DNA of 64,000 nt from Mycobacterium sp. (GCA_016197405.1 JACPVR010000029.1:62001-126000); one strand, 5' to 3'. Counted from the first letter of the stretch, positions 1 through 8,420 are shown. The notes: a model not told the origin generated them from the sequence alone. A program made the numbers and translations.

Positions 1-1151
1 ACACTGTGCACCACCAGGCTGATGCTCACCACGACGGCGACGACCTGCGTTATCAGGGTTGCCTGCTCGATCTGGCCCTGTTCGATGACCAGCAGTCCCA
101 GCACCAGCGTGCCGATACCGCGGGGACCGAACCAGCCGATGAAACCCCGGCTGCGTGGCGGCAGTTCGGTACCCCACAGTGCCACCAGCACCGCGATCAA
201 GCGCACCACGAAGACCACCACCACCGCGAAACCCACCACCCGCCAGGACACGTCGCGCCACCCGATGATCAGCGCGTAGCCACCGAACATGGCGAACAGC
301 AGGAACTCCAGCAGCTGACCGATCGAATCGGAGAATTGCATCGGCTGCGAATCGCCCGTGCGCCGGGCCACCAACGCGAACCCCAGCCCGCCGGCGAACG
401 CGGCGACGAAACCACTGCCGTGCACCCCTTCGGCGGTCGCGAAACACACCAGCGCCACGGCCACCGTCGCCAATTGGGCCCAGCTGCTGATCATCCAGCC
501 GTGCCTGCGGAAGGTCGACATGACCAACCCGCCTGCGGTACCGATGACGAGCCCGATCAACAGCGACAGCACCTCGGTCCGCACGAAGAACCAACCCCAC
601 GCCGACGCGTTGCCCACGACGCTCTCCGACGCCAGGGCCAATGCGGCGAACAATGCCGCCAACGCGAAACCGTCGTAACAGCCGCTCTCCACCGACAAGG
701 CGTGGCGCACCTGCTCGGGGATGCGCCGGTCCTCCAGCAGTGCGTCGATGAGCGCCACCTCGGTGGGCGCGACGATGGCCGCCAGACACACCGCCTCCCA
801 CAACGGCAGCACCGGCAACAGCAGCACGGCGGTGCCCGCGCCCAGCGCGATGGTCAGCGGGATACCGATGAACAACAGCCGGAAGGTGGCGTGCCGGCGC
901 CGGAACGCACTGTTCAGGTCGAGCTGGGCGGCCTGGTTGAACAGGATGACGGTCAGCGCCAGCTGGCCCAGAATGGTGTAACTCTCAGCGTCGGCACCGA
1001 CGTCGATCAGGCCTAAGCCGAACGGGCCCAACACCATTCCGCACGCCATGAAGATCAGTGCGGGGGCGACATACCACTTCCGGATCAGGCCGGATATCAC
1101 CGCGTAGCACAACACCACAACCGTCAGTACGAACGCGGTTTCGTTGTGCAT
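1..1151 (-). CDS. Cation:proton antiporter (CPA1/NhaP type), 3' end cut off by window
   Basis: The reading frame is open from an ATG at 1151 to the left edge, so about 383 residues are present and the C-terminus is missing. The translation is strongly hydrophobic with about eleven membrane segments, which fits the sodium/proton antiporter fold in the plasma membrane. The family signature region reads APTEVALIDALLED followed by VESGCYDG. In most CPA1 antiporters the second motif is ESGLNDG, so the Asn before the transport Asp is Tyr here while the Asp is kept. No regulatory RCK domain is visible in the part present. It lies 38 bp downstream of the deacetylase gene on the same strand. The family assignment is firm; the ion transported is unknown. 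Confidence 0.85.
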   Translation of the reverse strand, partial: MHNETAFVLTVVVLCYAVISGLIRKWYVAPALIFMACGMVLGPFGLGLIDVGADAESYTILGQLALTVILFNQAAQLDLNSAFRRRHATFRLLFIGIPLTIALGAGTAVLLLPVLPLWEAVCLAAIVAPTEVALIDALLEDRRIPEQVRHALSVESGCYDGFALAALFAALALASESVVGNASAWGWFFVRTEVLSLLIGLVIGTAGGLVMSTFRRHGWMISSWAQLATVAVALVCFATAEGVHGSGFVAAFAGGLGFALVARRTGDSQPMQFSDSIGQLLEFLLFAMFGGYALIIGWRDVSWRVVGFAVVVVFVVRLIAVLVALWGTELPPRSRGFIGWFGPRGIGTLVLGLLVIEQGQIEQATLITQVVAVVVSISLVVHS

Positions 1152-1189
1152 ACGCCGGGATCATAGGCGCGAAACCCCTCGCGCTCCGG

Positions 1190-2083
1190 TTACGCGCCGT
1201 TGTTGGGCCCGCCCGAGTTGGCGTCGGGGATATCGGTGATCGGGAAGTTGGGCATCGGCGCGGGCGACGGGGTGTTGGGCAGCGACGGGATCTGGTCGGC
1301 CGGGATATCGGTCAGGGCGTTGACCGGGGGCCCGTTGTCGCGGCTGCCGTAGCTGGTGCCCGGCGCCCGGGTGCCCAGCATCTGGGTCACGGTGACCAGG
1401 TGGTAGCCGTTGGCCCGCAGGACCGGGATGAACTGGTACACCAGGTCGACCGTCGAGGAGTAGGTGTCATGAAACAACACCACCGAGTTCGGCTTGATCT
1501 GGGTCATCAGCATGTAGCGGGTGGCCGCGGTGTTGGCGTCGTTGGCCCAGTCGAACGGGATGACATCCCAGTTGATGTCGGCCAACCCCTGCCGTCCCGC
1601 CTCGGCCAGGACGTCGTCGTTGATGAGCCCGCCTGCCGTGCGCACCAATTTCGGCCGCTGGCCCGTCGCCGCCTCAATGGCATCGCTGGCCTTGCTGAAC
1701 TGGGCCGGGATGTCCTCGGGCGGGATGGTCGTCATATTGGGGTGTTCCCAGGTGTGCTGGCCCAGTTCCATACCCGCCTCGACGACGCGCTTGGCCCCGT
1801 CGGGATTGGCCGCCACCTTGTTGCCGATCTGGAAGAACGTCGCCTTGGCGTCGTTGTCTTTCAGGATCTGCAGCAGCCGGTCGGTGTACGGGCTCGGCCC
1901 GTCGTCGAATGTCAGCGCTATGCACTTGACCACCGCACAGTCGACGTCGGTGGCGGCCTCGGCCTTTGTGTCGACCTTCACGTGGCCGGTGCAGGCCCCC
2001 ACGACCACCACAGCGACGGCGGCGCACACGCCGAGCACCGTGCGCCAGTAGGACGAGGACGGGGTGTCAGGGCGCCGAGCCAC
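1190..2083 (-). CDS. Membrane-anchored polysaccharide (peptidoglycan) deacetylase, Rv1096-like
   Basis: This 297-residue protein has a short basic N-terminus and one hydrophobic segment (about 14-30) ending in a Cys (VVVGAC), so it is exported and either membrane-anchored or a lipoprotein. A NodB domain covers about 50-235: TFDDGP gives the catalytic Asp and a metal Asp, HTWEHP gives the two zinc His, NWDVIPFDW is motif 4, and VVLFHD holds the last His. Motif 3, usually R-x-P-Y/G, reads RTAGG and lacks the proline. The tail after about 240 is Pro/Asn-rich. The family removes N-acetyl groups from peptidoglycan or similar sugars outside the cell. It probably shares a transcript with phoH2, 56 bp upstream. 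Its M. tuberculosis counterpart appears to be Rv1096. Confidence 0.88.
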   Translation of the reverse strand: MARRPDTPSSSYWRTVLGVCAAVAVVVVGACTGHVKVDTKAEAATDVDCAVVKCIALTFDDGPSPYTDRLLQILKDNDAKATFFQIGNKVAANPDGAKRVVEAGMELGQHTWEHPNMTTIPPEDIPAQFSKASDAIEAATGQRPKLVRTAGGLINDDVLAEAGRQGLADINWDVIPFDWANDANTAATRYMLMTQIKPNSVVLFHDTYSSTVDLVYQFIPVLRANGYHLVTVTQMLGTRAPGTSYGSRDNGPPVNALTDIPADQIPSLPNTPSPAPMPNFPITDIPDANSGGPNNGA

Positions 2084-2139
2084 CCTGGCAGCCTACCGGG
2101 GTTAGCCGGTAGGCCGTCCCAGGTGCAGGTGGTAGCGGG

Positions 2140-3471
2140 TCAGGGCAGCGCGCCCGGTGTGATCTCCTCGAGCATCTCGGTGACGAGCGCGGCGATCGGC
2201 GATCGCTCGCTGCGCAGCAGCGTGATGTGGGCGAACAGCGGATGGCCCTTGAGCTTCTCGATGACCGCCGCGACACCGTCGTGGCGCCCGACCCGCAGAT
2301 TGTCGCGCTGGGCGACGTCGTGGGTCAGGACGACACGGGATCCCGACCCGAGCCGGCTCAGCACCGTCAGCAGGACGTTGCGTTCCAGGGACTGCGCCTC
2401 GTCGACGATGACGAACGAATCGTGCAACGAGCGGCCGCGGATATGGGTCAGCGGCAGCACTTCCAGCATTCCGCGGGATTGCACTTCCTCCAGTACCGCC
2501 GGGCTGGCCAGTCCTTCGAGGGTGTCGAAGACGGCTTGCGCCCACGGACCCATCTTGTCGCTCTCACTGCCCGGCAGATAGCCCAGTTCCTGGCCACCGA
2601 CGGCATAGAGCGGCCGGAACACCACGACCTTGCGCTGGGTGCGTCGTTCCAGGACCGCCTCCAGGCCGGCGCACAGGGCCAGCGCCGATTTGCCGGTGCC
2701 GGCCTTGCCGCCGAGGGAGACGATGCCCACCGACTCGTCGAGCAGCAGATCGAGGGCGACGCGCTGTTCGGCTGACCTTCCCCGGAGGCCGAACACCTCG
2801 CGATCGCCACGTACCAGCTGCACGCGCTTGTCGGCGTTGACCCGGCCGAGCGCATGCGAGCTGCCACCGAGAAGCCGAATACCGGTGTGACACGGAAGAT
2901 CCCGCGCCGCTTCCAGGTCGATGTCGCCATCGGCGAACAGCGCGTCGATCTCCTCGGCGTTGACGTCGACCTCGGCCATCCCGTTCCAGCCCGAGGTGAT
3001 GACATCCTGCGCGTGGTATTCGTCGGCGGCCAGTCCGACCGCACCGGCCTTCACCCGCAGCGGAATGTCCTTGCTGACCAACGTGACTCGCTTGCCTTCG
3101 GCGGCGAGGTTGGCCGCGCAGGTCAAGATGCGGGCGTCGTTGGTGTCGGTGCGGAACCCGGCAGGCAACACCGTCGGATCGCTGTGGTTGAGCTCGATGT
3201 GCAGCGTGCCGCCCTGTGTGCCGATTGGTATCGGTTCATCCAGTCGGCTGTGTTCTAGTCGGAGGTCGTCGAACATGCGCAGCGCCTGACGCGCGAACCA
3301 ACCGAGTTCGTGGTGGTGGCGTTTGGCCTCCAGCTCGCTGATCACCACCAGTGGAACCACGACATGGTGTTCAGCGAACCGGGTGCACGCCCACGGGTCG
3401 GACAGCAGAACCGATGTGTCGAGCACATAGGTCCGGATCTGGTCCGGTGAAACCGACGGCGAATCAGTCAC
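2140..3471 (-). CDS. phoH2: PhoH2: PIN ribonuclease fused to a PhoH ATPase/RNA helicase
   Basis: This 443-residue protein has an N-terminal PIN domain (1-150) with the acidic residues Asp18, Glu46, Asp112 and Asp135 in the expected motifs (LDTS, SELEA, TNDAR, SKD). It is followed by a PhoH ATPase domain with Walker A GGKAGTGKS (254-262) and Walker B VIVDEAQ (to about 360). Mycobacterial PhoH2 is an ATP-dependent, sequence-specific RNA helicase and ribonuclease, and acts as the toxin of a type II pair with PhoAT. The start overlaps the stop of the short upstream frame by 4 bp (ATGA), which suggests translational coupling. Length and domain order match the Rv1095 family. Confidence 0.95.
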   Translation of the reverse strand: MTDSPSVSPDQIRTYVLDTSVLLSDPWACTRFAEHHVVVPLVVISELEAKRHHHELGWFARQALRMFDDLRLEHSRLDEPIPIGTQGGTLHIELNHSDPTVLPAGFRTDTNDARILTCAANLAAEGKRVTLVSKDIPLRVKAGAVGLAADEYHAQDVITSGWNGMAEVDVNAEEIDALFADGDIDLEAARDLPCHTGIRLLGGSSHALGRVNADKRVQLVRGDREVFGLRGRSAEQRVALDLLLDESVGIVSLGGKAGTGKSALALCAGLEAVLERRTQRKVVVFRPLYAVGGQELGYLPGSESDKMGPWAQAVFDTLEGLASPAVLEEVQSRGMLEVLPLTHIRGRSLHDSFVIVDEAQSLERNVLLTVLSRLGSGSRVVLTHDVAQRDNLRVGRHDGVAAVIEKLKGHPLFAHITLLRSERSPIAALVTEMLEEITPGALP

Positions 3472-3602
3472 GTGGCGCTCCTCGACCCCGCGCGGCCCCG
3501 CGGAGGTTCTCGGCGGAAACCAGCGGCATCGGGACCGGGGCCGGTCCCGTCGTAGTAGCTACGAGAGGTGCCGCCCGGACAGCAGAGCTTGTCGCTAGCC
3601 AT
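3468..3602 (-). CDS. phoAT: Probable PhoAT antitoxin, short gene overlapping phoH2
   Basis: A 44-codon frame starts at an ATG (MASDKLCC...) and its stop overlaps the phoH2 start as ATGA. A -10 box TAGCGT lies 8 nt before the ATG, the spacing of a leaderless mycobacterial transcript, and supports this start. The same frame extends to 3680 (70 codons), so a longer form is possible. The protein is small, basic toward the C-terminus (RREPPRGRAGSR) and has no recognisable domain. A short gene overlapping phoH2 and acting as its antitoxin is described for mycobacteria. The assignment rests on position, size and overlap rather than on sequence similarity that I can verify. Confidence 0.6.
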   Translation of the reverse strand: MASDKLCCPGGTSRSYYDGTGPGPDAAGFRREPPRGRAGSRSAT

Positions 3603-3610
3603 CGGAAATG

Positions 3611-3616
3611 ACGCTA
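3611..3616 (-). promoter_or_regulatory. -10 box for leaderless phoAT-phoH2 transcript
   Basis: TAGCGT on the minus strand lies 8 nt before the ATG at 3602. This fits the TANNNT -10 pattern with transcription starting at the start codon. Confidence 0.5.
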
Positions 3617-3692
3617 CCCCCGCCGCGCCATTCGCGCCGTGCAGGCGCGCCGCGCACCGTTTTCCGACGCCGCGGCCCACCGCGGAGGAGAG

Positions 3693-4523
3693 CTAGGAGA
3701 CGACGAATTCGCGCAGTTCAGCGCGCTCGCCCAGACCCAGCGCGACGATCTCGTCGGAGATCACCTGGCGCAGTTGCTCGGGGCCGAAGATGCCCGCCGC
3801 GGCGATGTTGGCCAGCTTGCCCGGGTAGGCCTTGATATCGGCACCGGGGACCTGCAATTCCGCGGCCCGCGCGGCGAGCGCACGCACGGTTTCGGCTTCG
3901 TCGAACTGCACACACCAGCGCAGCAGGTTGGAGAAGAACAGCTCGTGGCGCTCCTCGTCGATGGCGATCTTCTCGATCAGCCCGCGCAGTACCGCATCGT
4001 CGACCTGGTCGGCCAGCCGGCGGCAGAACACCGCGTTGGAGCGCTCGAAGAGCGCCATGAACGCCAGCGTCTCGATCTGGGTGAACTGGTCGGCCCGGTA
4101 GCCGGTCTTCCACACATGTTCGAAGCGGACGTCCTCATTGGCCGTCGGGTCGCAGTTGCGGGTCACCACCAGGTAGTTGCGCAGCACGATGGCGTGCAGG
4201 TGCTCCTCGGCGGTCCACCGGCCCAGCCAGCGGCCCCACTTCCATTCCAGGATGAAGTGTTCGACGAGCTCGCGGTGGTAGCCGGCGAGGTTGTCCTTGG
4301 TGATCAGCAGGACCTCGAGGGCGTCCACGACATGCTCGGGCAGCGTGACCTGGGACGGCTCCCAGTCCTTACCGCCCAGGAAGGCGAAGTTCTCGCCCTC
4401 GTCGAACGGCACGTAATCGTGGGCGAACCAGACCTCTGCAGTGTCCAGATGCCGCTGCAGATTCTCGCCCACCACGGGATCGATCTCGATCGTCAGCGTG
4501 TTGGCAACGGGTGTCTCAGCCAT
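3693..4523 (-). CDS. desA2: DesA2, acyl-ACP desaturase-like di-iron protein
   Basis: This 276-residue protein has the length and motifs of mycobacterial DesA2 (Rv1094 type). The ferritin-like helices carry the metal-binding patterns EEHLH (about 105-109) and DEERHE (about 190-195). The family belongs to the soluble acyl-acyl carrier protein desaturases, which introduce double bonds into long acyl chains and are linked to mycolic acid synthesis in the cytoplasm. The start is ATG at 4523 with the -10 box TACATT exactly 7 nt upstream and no ribosome binding site, so the mRNA is probably leaderless. It sits between glyA and phoAT-phoH2 on the same strand, as in M. tuberculosis. Confidence 0.93.
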   Translation of the reverse strand: MAETPVANTLTIEIDPVVGENLQRHLDTAEVWFAHDYVPFDEGENFAFLGGKDWEPSQVTLPEHVVDALEVLLITKDNLAGYHRELVEHFILEWKWGRWLGRWTAEEHLHAIVLRNYLVVTRNCDPTANEDVRFEHVWKTGYRADQFTQIETLAFMALFERSNAVFCRRLADQVDDAVLRGLIEKIAIDEERHELFFSNLLRWCVQFDEAETVRALAARAAELQVPGADIKAYPGKLANIAAAGIFGPEQLRQVISDEIVALGLGERAELREFVVS

Positions 4524-4530
4524 GGAACTA

Positions 4531-4536
4531 AATGTA
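4531..4536 (-). promoter_or_regulatory. -10 box of leaderless desA2
   Basis: TACATT on the minus strand is followed by 7 nt and the ATG at 4523. Confidence 0.6.
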
Positions 4537-4613
4537 ACCCGAGTTCACATGTTTCTAGAAATTGCCGCGCGTGGTGTTGCGAATTGGTGACCAAAGGCCC
4601 CCAAGGAACTACT

Positions 4614-6089
4614 TCAGAGCGTCAGACCGGGGTAGAGCGGGTTGGCCGACAGCAGTTCCGCGGCGGCGGCATGGACGCGTTGTGCGGTGCCGTCGGCCAG
4701 GGTGTATTTGGCCTTCGACGGGCCGTTGGACGCCTGCGTGGGCGAGGTGTCGGTCAGCACCTGCACGACCAGTTCGGCGACCCGGTCGAAATCGTCGGGA
4801 CCGAAACCGCGCGTCGTCAACGCCGGTGTGCCGAACCGGATACCGCTGGTGTACCAGGCGCCGTTGGGGTCGGCGGGGATGGCGTTGCGGTTGGTGACGA
4901 TGCCCGAATCCAGCAGCGCCGATTCGGCCTGCCGGCCGGTCAGGCCGAACGAGGTGACATCCAGCAGCACCAGGTGGTTGTCGGTGCCACCGGTCACCAG
5001 GCGGGCACCGCGGCGCAGGAATCCCTCGGCCAGCGCCTTGGCGTTGTCGGCGACGCGCTGCGCGTAACCCTGGAACGAGGGCTGACGGGCCTCGGCCAGC
5101 GCGACGGCCTTGGCGGCCATCACATGCGACAACGGACCGCCCAGCACCATCGGGCAGCCCTTGTCGACGGCGTCGGAGTATTCCTCGGTCGCCAGCACCA
5201 GGCCACCGCGCGGGCCGCGCAGCGACTTGTGCGTCGTGGTGGTCGTGACGTGGGCGAACGGCACCGGGTCCTCGTCGCCGGTGAAGACCTTGCCCGCGAC
5301 GAGTCCGGCGAAGTGCGCCATGTCGACCATCAGGGTGGCGCCGACCTCGTCGGCGATCTCGCGCATCTTGGCGAAGTTCACCCGGCGCGGGTACGCCGAG
5401 TACCCGGCGACCAGGATCAGCGGCTTGAACTCGCGGGCGGCCGCGGCGACGGCGGCATAGTCGATGAGCCCGGTCTCCGGATCGGTTCCGTAGCTGCGCT
5501 GGTGGAACATCTTGCCGGAGATGTTGGGGCGGAAACCGTGCGTCAGGTGTCCGCCGGTGTCCAGCGACATCCCCATCAGGCGCTGGTTGCCGAGCTTGGC
5601 GCGCAGCGTCTCCCAGTCCGCTTCGGACAGGTCGTTGACGTGCTTGGCACCGAGCTCGGCCAGCCCGGGCGCCTCGACCCGGGTGGCCAGGATCGCCCAG
5701 AACGCCACCAGGTTGGCGTCGATGCCGGAGTGCGGCTGGACATAGGCATACGGCGAACCGAACAGCTCACGGGCGTGCTCGGCGGCCACGCTTTCGACGG
5801 TGTCGACGTTCTGGCAGGCCGCGTAGAAGCGGTGCCCGATGGTGCCCTCGGCGTACTTGTCGGAGAGCCAGGAGCCCATCGTCAACAGCACCGCGGGTGA
5901 GGCGTAGTTCTCGCTGGCGATCAGCTTGAGCGAATCCCGTTGATCGGCAAGCTCTTTGCGGGTCGCTTCGGCGATCCGAGGCTCGACGGACTCGATGACC
6001 TGCAGGATCGAGCGGTAGGCGGCGCTCGCGGTGTCGGCGTATTCGGCGCCGGGCGCGGCGGCCGCGGTCGCGATCGAGTCTGACGTCAT
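4614..6089 (-). CDS. glyA: Serine hydroxymethyltransferase, long form
   Basis: This enzyme interconverts serine and glycine while charging tetrahydrofolate, using pyridoxal phosphate in the cytoplasm. The PLP lysine lies in THKSLRGPRGG (Lys288). LIASENYAS, YAEG and DMAHFAGL are family motifs. At 491 residues it is about 65 longer than the 426-residue GlyA1 I recall for M. tuberculosis. Part of the extra length lies at about 134-180, including a THGFRPNISGK segment, and part at the N- and C-termini. Similar long SHMTs are known in Streptomyces. The start is ATG with -10 box TACCCT 7 nt upstream, so it is probably leaderless. It occupies the syntenic glyA1 position upstream of desA2. Confidence 0.94.
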   Translation of the reverse strand: MTSDSIATAAAAPGAEYADTASAAYRSILQVIESVEPRIAEATRKELADQRDSLKLIASENYASPAVLLTMGSWLSDKYAEGTIGHRFYAACQNVDTVESVAAEHARELFGSPYAYVQPHSGIDANLVAFWAILATRVEAPGLAELGAKHVNDLSEADWETLRAKLGNQRLMGMSLDTGGHLTHGFRPNISGKMFHQRSYGTDPETGLIDYAAVAAAAREFKPLILVAGYSAYPRRVNFAKMREIADEVGATLMVDMAHFAGLVAGKVFTGDEDPVPFAHVTTTTTHKSLRGPRGGLVLATEEYSDAVDKGCPMVLGGPLSHVMAAKAVALAEARQPSFQGYAQRVADNAKALAEGFLRRGARLVTGGTDNHLVLLDVTSFGLTGRQAESALLDSGIVTNRNAIPADPNGAWYTSGIRFGTPALTTRGFGPDDFDRVAELVVQVLTDTSPTQASNGPSKAKYTLADGTAQRVHAAAAELLSANPLYPGLTL

Positions 6090-6096
6090 GCCCTCT

Positions 6097-6102
6097 AGGG
6101 TA
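6097..6102 (-). promoter_or_regulatory. -10 box of leaderless glyA
   Basis: TACCCT on the minus strand is followed by 7 nt and the ATG at 6089, fixing the start. Confidence 0.6.
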
Positions 6103-6144
6103 GTGCCCTGCGTTCGTCGGGCCTATCGCCCGGTGCGCTGCAGG

Positions 6145-7353
6145 TCAGCTTCGCAATGACGACGGGATCAGCGGCTCGTCGAGCAGGCGGGTGAACCGCG
6201 CCGTCAGGTCGACATCCGCGGGCCGCTCGTCGAGCCAGGTTCGCAGCAGCCGGTACCCCTCGACGTAGGTGCTGGTGTAGGCGCGCCACAGCGGCGAGGA
6301 CAGAAAGCGCAGCATCTGCCGGGCCCTGGTGTCGTCGACGAGCAACCAGCGCTGCAGGTAGGCCACCACGTCGTCGACATCGCGGTGCTCGTCGTGCAGC
6401 ATCAGCGCCGCGTCCTGGCGCACATCGGCCAGTGCGGCGGCGGCCGACGAGATGGTCTGCGCCCGCTCACCGTCGAAACGCAGACCCAGGTCGGCATAGA
6501 TCTCGGCGGCCCACGGACCCCAGTCCGGCCCGATCGCGGCGTAGAGCGCCAGGTCGGCCAGACCCTCGGCCATCAGGCACTGCGGGGTGTTCACCAGGAA
6601 GATGGTCTGCTCGGATTGGCCCAGCCGCTCCACCAGGCCGGCCTCTTTGCGGCAGTGCTCGGTGTGATGTCCCGGGTAGGACTCGTGGGCCACCAGTCGC
6701 GGCAGGTTGGACATCTGCTGTTTGAGGTCGGCGTTGACGGCGACCGTCGAGGTGTAGTCGCCCTCGTAGTAGTTGAAGCCCGACCACGGTTTGTCGGTGA
6801 CGATCTCGTATTTGACGATCTCGCGTTCCGGCAGCGGGTACTGGGCGCGCACCCTGTCGCGCAGCGCGCTGGAGAACGCCTCGATGCACTCGCCGAGGCG
6901 ATCGGGCGGGATCTCGTCGGCACGACGATCGGCCTGCATCCGCTCGGCAAGCGGGCCGGTGCCGCCCAGCGCCTCGTCGAGCTGGCGGTGCGCTTGGCGG
7001 TAACGGTCCTCGGAACCCTTGGTGATCGTGACGTCGAAGTAGTCACGGACCTCGTCGACGAAGCCGACCGATTCGCCGGCGAATTTGCGGCCCGCGCAGG
7101 CCAGTGCGCGCAGGTGGGCACCGAGGTAGTCGGCGCGCGCTTCGGTGAAGGAGGCGTCGCGCGGCACCTGCGGTAGGGCGTCGAGCAGCCGGTGGGCCTG
7201 GCGGGTCAGATCGGCGGGGTCCGGGGCGGCCTCGTCGGCGACGATGCGGCGCAACTGCTGATCACCGGTGAAGGAGTCGACGTAACCCTCTTCGATCCGG
7301 TCGAAACGTAGACCGAGCAACAGGTAATCACGGATCAGCGCGGCGGACTCCAT
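6145..7353 (-). CDS. DUF885 family protein (HExxPGHH, putative metallopeptidase)
   Basis: About 402 residues, taking the start MESAALIRDYL at 7353. The frame continues to 7434, but that would overlap the divergent coaA start, so the inner ATG is preferred. The conserved DUF885 core is HESYPGHHTEH, a zinc-metallopeptidase-like motif, followed by EGLADLALYAA, where the Glu may be the third ligand. No signal peptide is seen, so the protein is cytoplasmic. The substrate is unknown. It lies 55 bp upstream of glyA on the same strand and is divergent from coaA. Confidence 0.8.
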   Translation of the reverse strand: MESAALIRDYLLLGLRFDRIEEGYVDSFTGDQQLRRIVADEAAPDPADLTRQAHRLLDALPQVPRDASFTEARADYLGAHLRALACAGRKFAGESVGFVDEVRDYFDVTITKGSEDRYRQAHRQLDEALGGTGPLAERMQADRRADEIPPDRLGECIEAFSSALRDRVRAQYPLPEREIVKYEIVTDKPWSGFNYYEGDYTSTVAVNADLKQQMSNLPRLVAHESYPGHHTEHCRKEAGLVERLGQSEQTIFLVNTPQCLMAEGLADLALYAAIGPDWGPWAAEIYADLGLRFDGERAQTISSAAAALADVRQDAALMLHDEHRDVDDVVAYLQRWLLVDDTRARQMLRFLSSPLWRAYTSTYVEGYRLLRTWLDERPADVDLTARFTRLLDEPLIPSSLRS

Positions 7354-7432
7354 GCCCGTCAACGCTAGCGTGACGCGCCCTGCGGGGCACCCAGACGCCC
7401 GGGGCGCGGCCCATGCTGTAACACTTACCGCC

Positions 7433-8371
7433 ATGGCAAGGCTGAGCGAGCCGAGTCCCTATGTGGAGTTCGATCGTGCCCAATGGCGCTCGCTGCGCAT
7501 GTCGACACCGTTGAAGCTGACCGAAGAAGAGGTCGTCGGCCTACGTGGTCTCGGCGAGCAGCTCGACCTGCTCGAGGTCGAAGAGGTCTACCTCCCGCTG
7601 GCCCGGTTGATCCACCTGCAGGTCGCGGCCCGCCAGCGACTCTTCGCGGCCACCGCGGAATTCCTCGGCGAACCGCAGCAGAACCCGGACCGGCCGGTGC
7701 CGTTCGTCATCGGGGTGGCGGGCAGCGTCGCGGTGGGCAAGTCGACCACCGCCCGTGTGCTGCAGGCGCTGCTCGCCCGCTGGGAACCGCACCGACGGGT
7801 CGACCTGGTCACCACCGACGGTTTTCTCTACAACAATGCCGAGCTTACCCGGCGAAACCTGATGCACCGCAAGGGTTTTCCGGAAAGCTACGACCGCAGG
7901 GCACTGATGCGATTCGTGACGACGGTGAAGGCCGGTGCCGAGCTGGCGTGTGCACCGGTGTACTCGCATCTGCTCTACGACATCGTGCCGGGCGAGAAAC
8001 ATGTGGCGCGCCACCCGGACATCCTGATCCTCGAGGGCCTCAACGTGCTGCAGACCGGCCCGACGCTCATGGTGTCGGACCTGTTCGATTTCTCCGTCTA
8101 TGTCGACGCCCGCATCGAGGACATCGAACAGTGGTACGTCTCACGGTTCCTGGCGATGCGCGCCGGCGCCTTCGCCGACCCGGCGTCGCACTTCCACCAC
8201 TACTCGACGCTGACCGACGAGCAGGCCGAGTTCGCCGCGCGCGATATCTGGCGGTCGATCAACCTGCCCAACCTGATCGAGAACATCCTGCCGACCCGAC
8301 CGCGGGCCACGCTGGTGCTGCGCAAGGATTCCGACCACTCCATCAACCGGCTGCGGCTGCGCAAACTGTGA
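7433..8371 (+). CDS. coaA: Pantothenate kinase type I
   Basis: CoaA phosphorylates pantothenate with ATP, the first and controlling step of coenzyme A synthesis. From ATG at 7433 the protein is 312 residues, exactly the length known for M. tuberculosis CoaA. An upstream in-frame ATG (7352) overlaps the divergent gene and is rejected. Motifs are the P-loop GVAGSVAVGKST (about 94-105), TTDGFLYNN, the MHRKGFPESYD substrate loop, and SVYVDA. The stop codon TGA (8369-8371) lies inside a long palindrome that forms the 3' end of the transcript. Confidence 0.96.
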   Translation: MARLSEPSPYVEFDRAQWRSLRMSTPLKLTEEEVVGLRGLGEQLDLLEVEEVYLPLARLIHLQVAARQRLFAATAEFLGEPQQNPDRPVPFVIGVAGSVAVGKSTTARVLQALLARWEPHRRVDLVTTDGFLYNNAELTRRNLMHRKGFPESYDRRALMRFVTTVKAGAELACAPVYSHLLYDIVPGEKHVARHPDILILEGLNVLQTGPTLMVSDLFDFSVYVDARIEDIEQWYVSRFLAMRAGAFADPASHFHHYSTLTDEQAEFAARDIWRSINLPNLIENILPTRPRATLVLRKDSDHSINRLRLRKL

Positions 8372-8420
8372 TTTGGGCGTGTTTTGCCACGCTGAGCGTG
8401 GCAAAACGCGCCGAAATCAC
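8368..8420. repeat. Near-perfect 25-bp-arm palindrome at the coaA 3' end
   Basis: The left arm (8368-8392) and right arm (8396-8420) are complementary except for two positions, around a 3-nt centre. The core TTTTGCCACGCT/AGCGTGGCAAAA is perfect. The coaA stop codon is part of the left arm. It sits between the convergent genes coaA and 8494-8910 and would act as a bidirectional transcription stop. It also looks like a dispersed mycobacterial palindromic repeat. Confidence 0.8.

Noticed and set aside
1058..2581. 507-codon plus-strand frame
   Set aside because: Antisense to the deacetylase and part of phoH2; no ribosome binding site or recognisable motif.
3639..5900. 753-codon open frame on the plus strand
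   Set aside because: It runs antisense to desA2 and glyA, whose motifs and starts are clear. The translation is a high-GC shadow rich in Arg, Gly and His with no domain.
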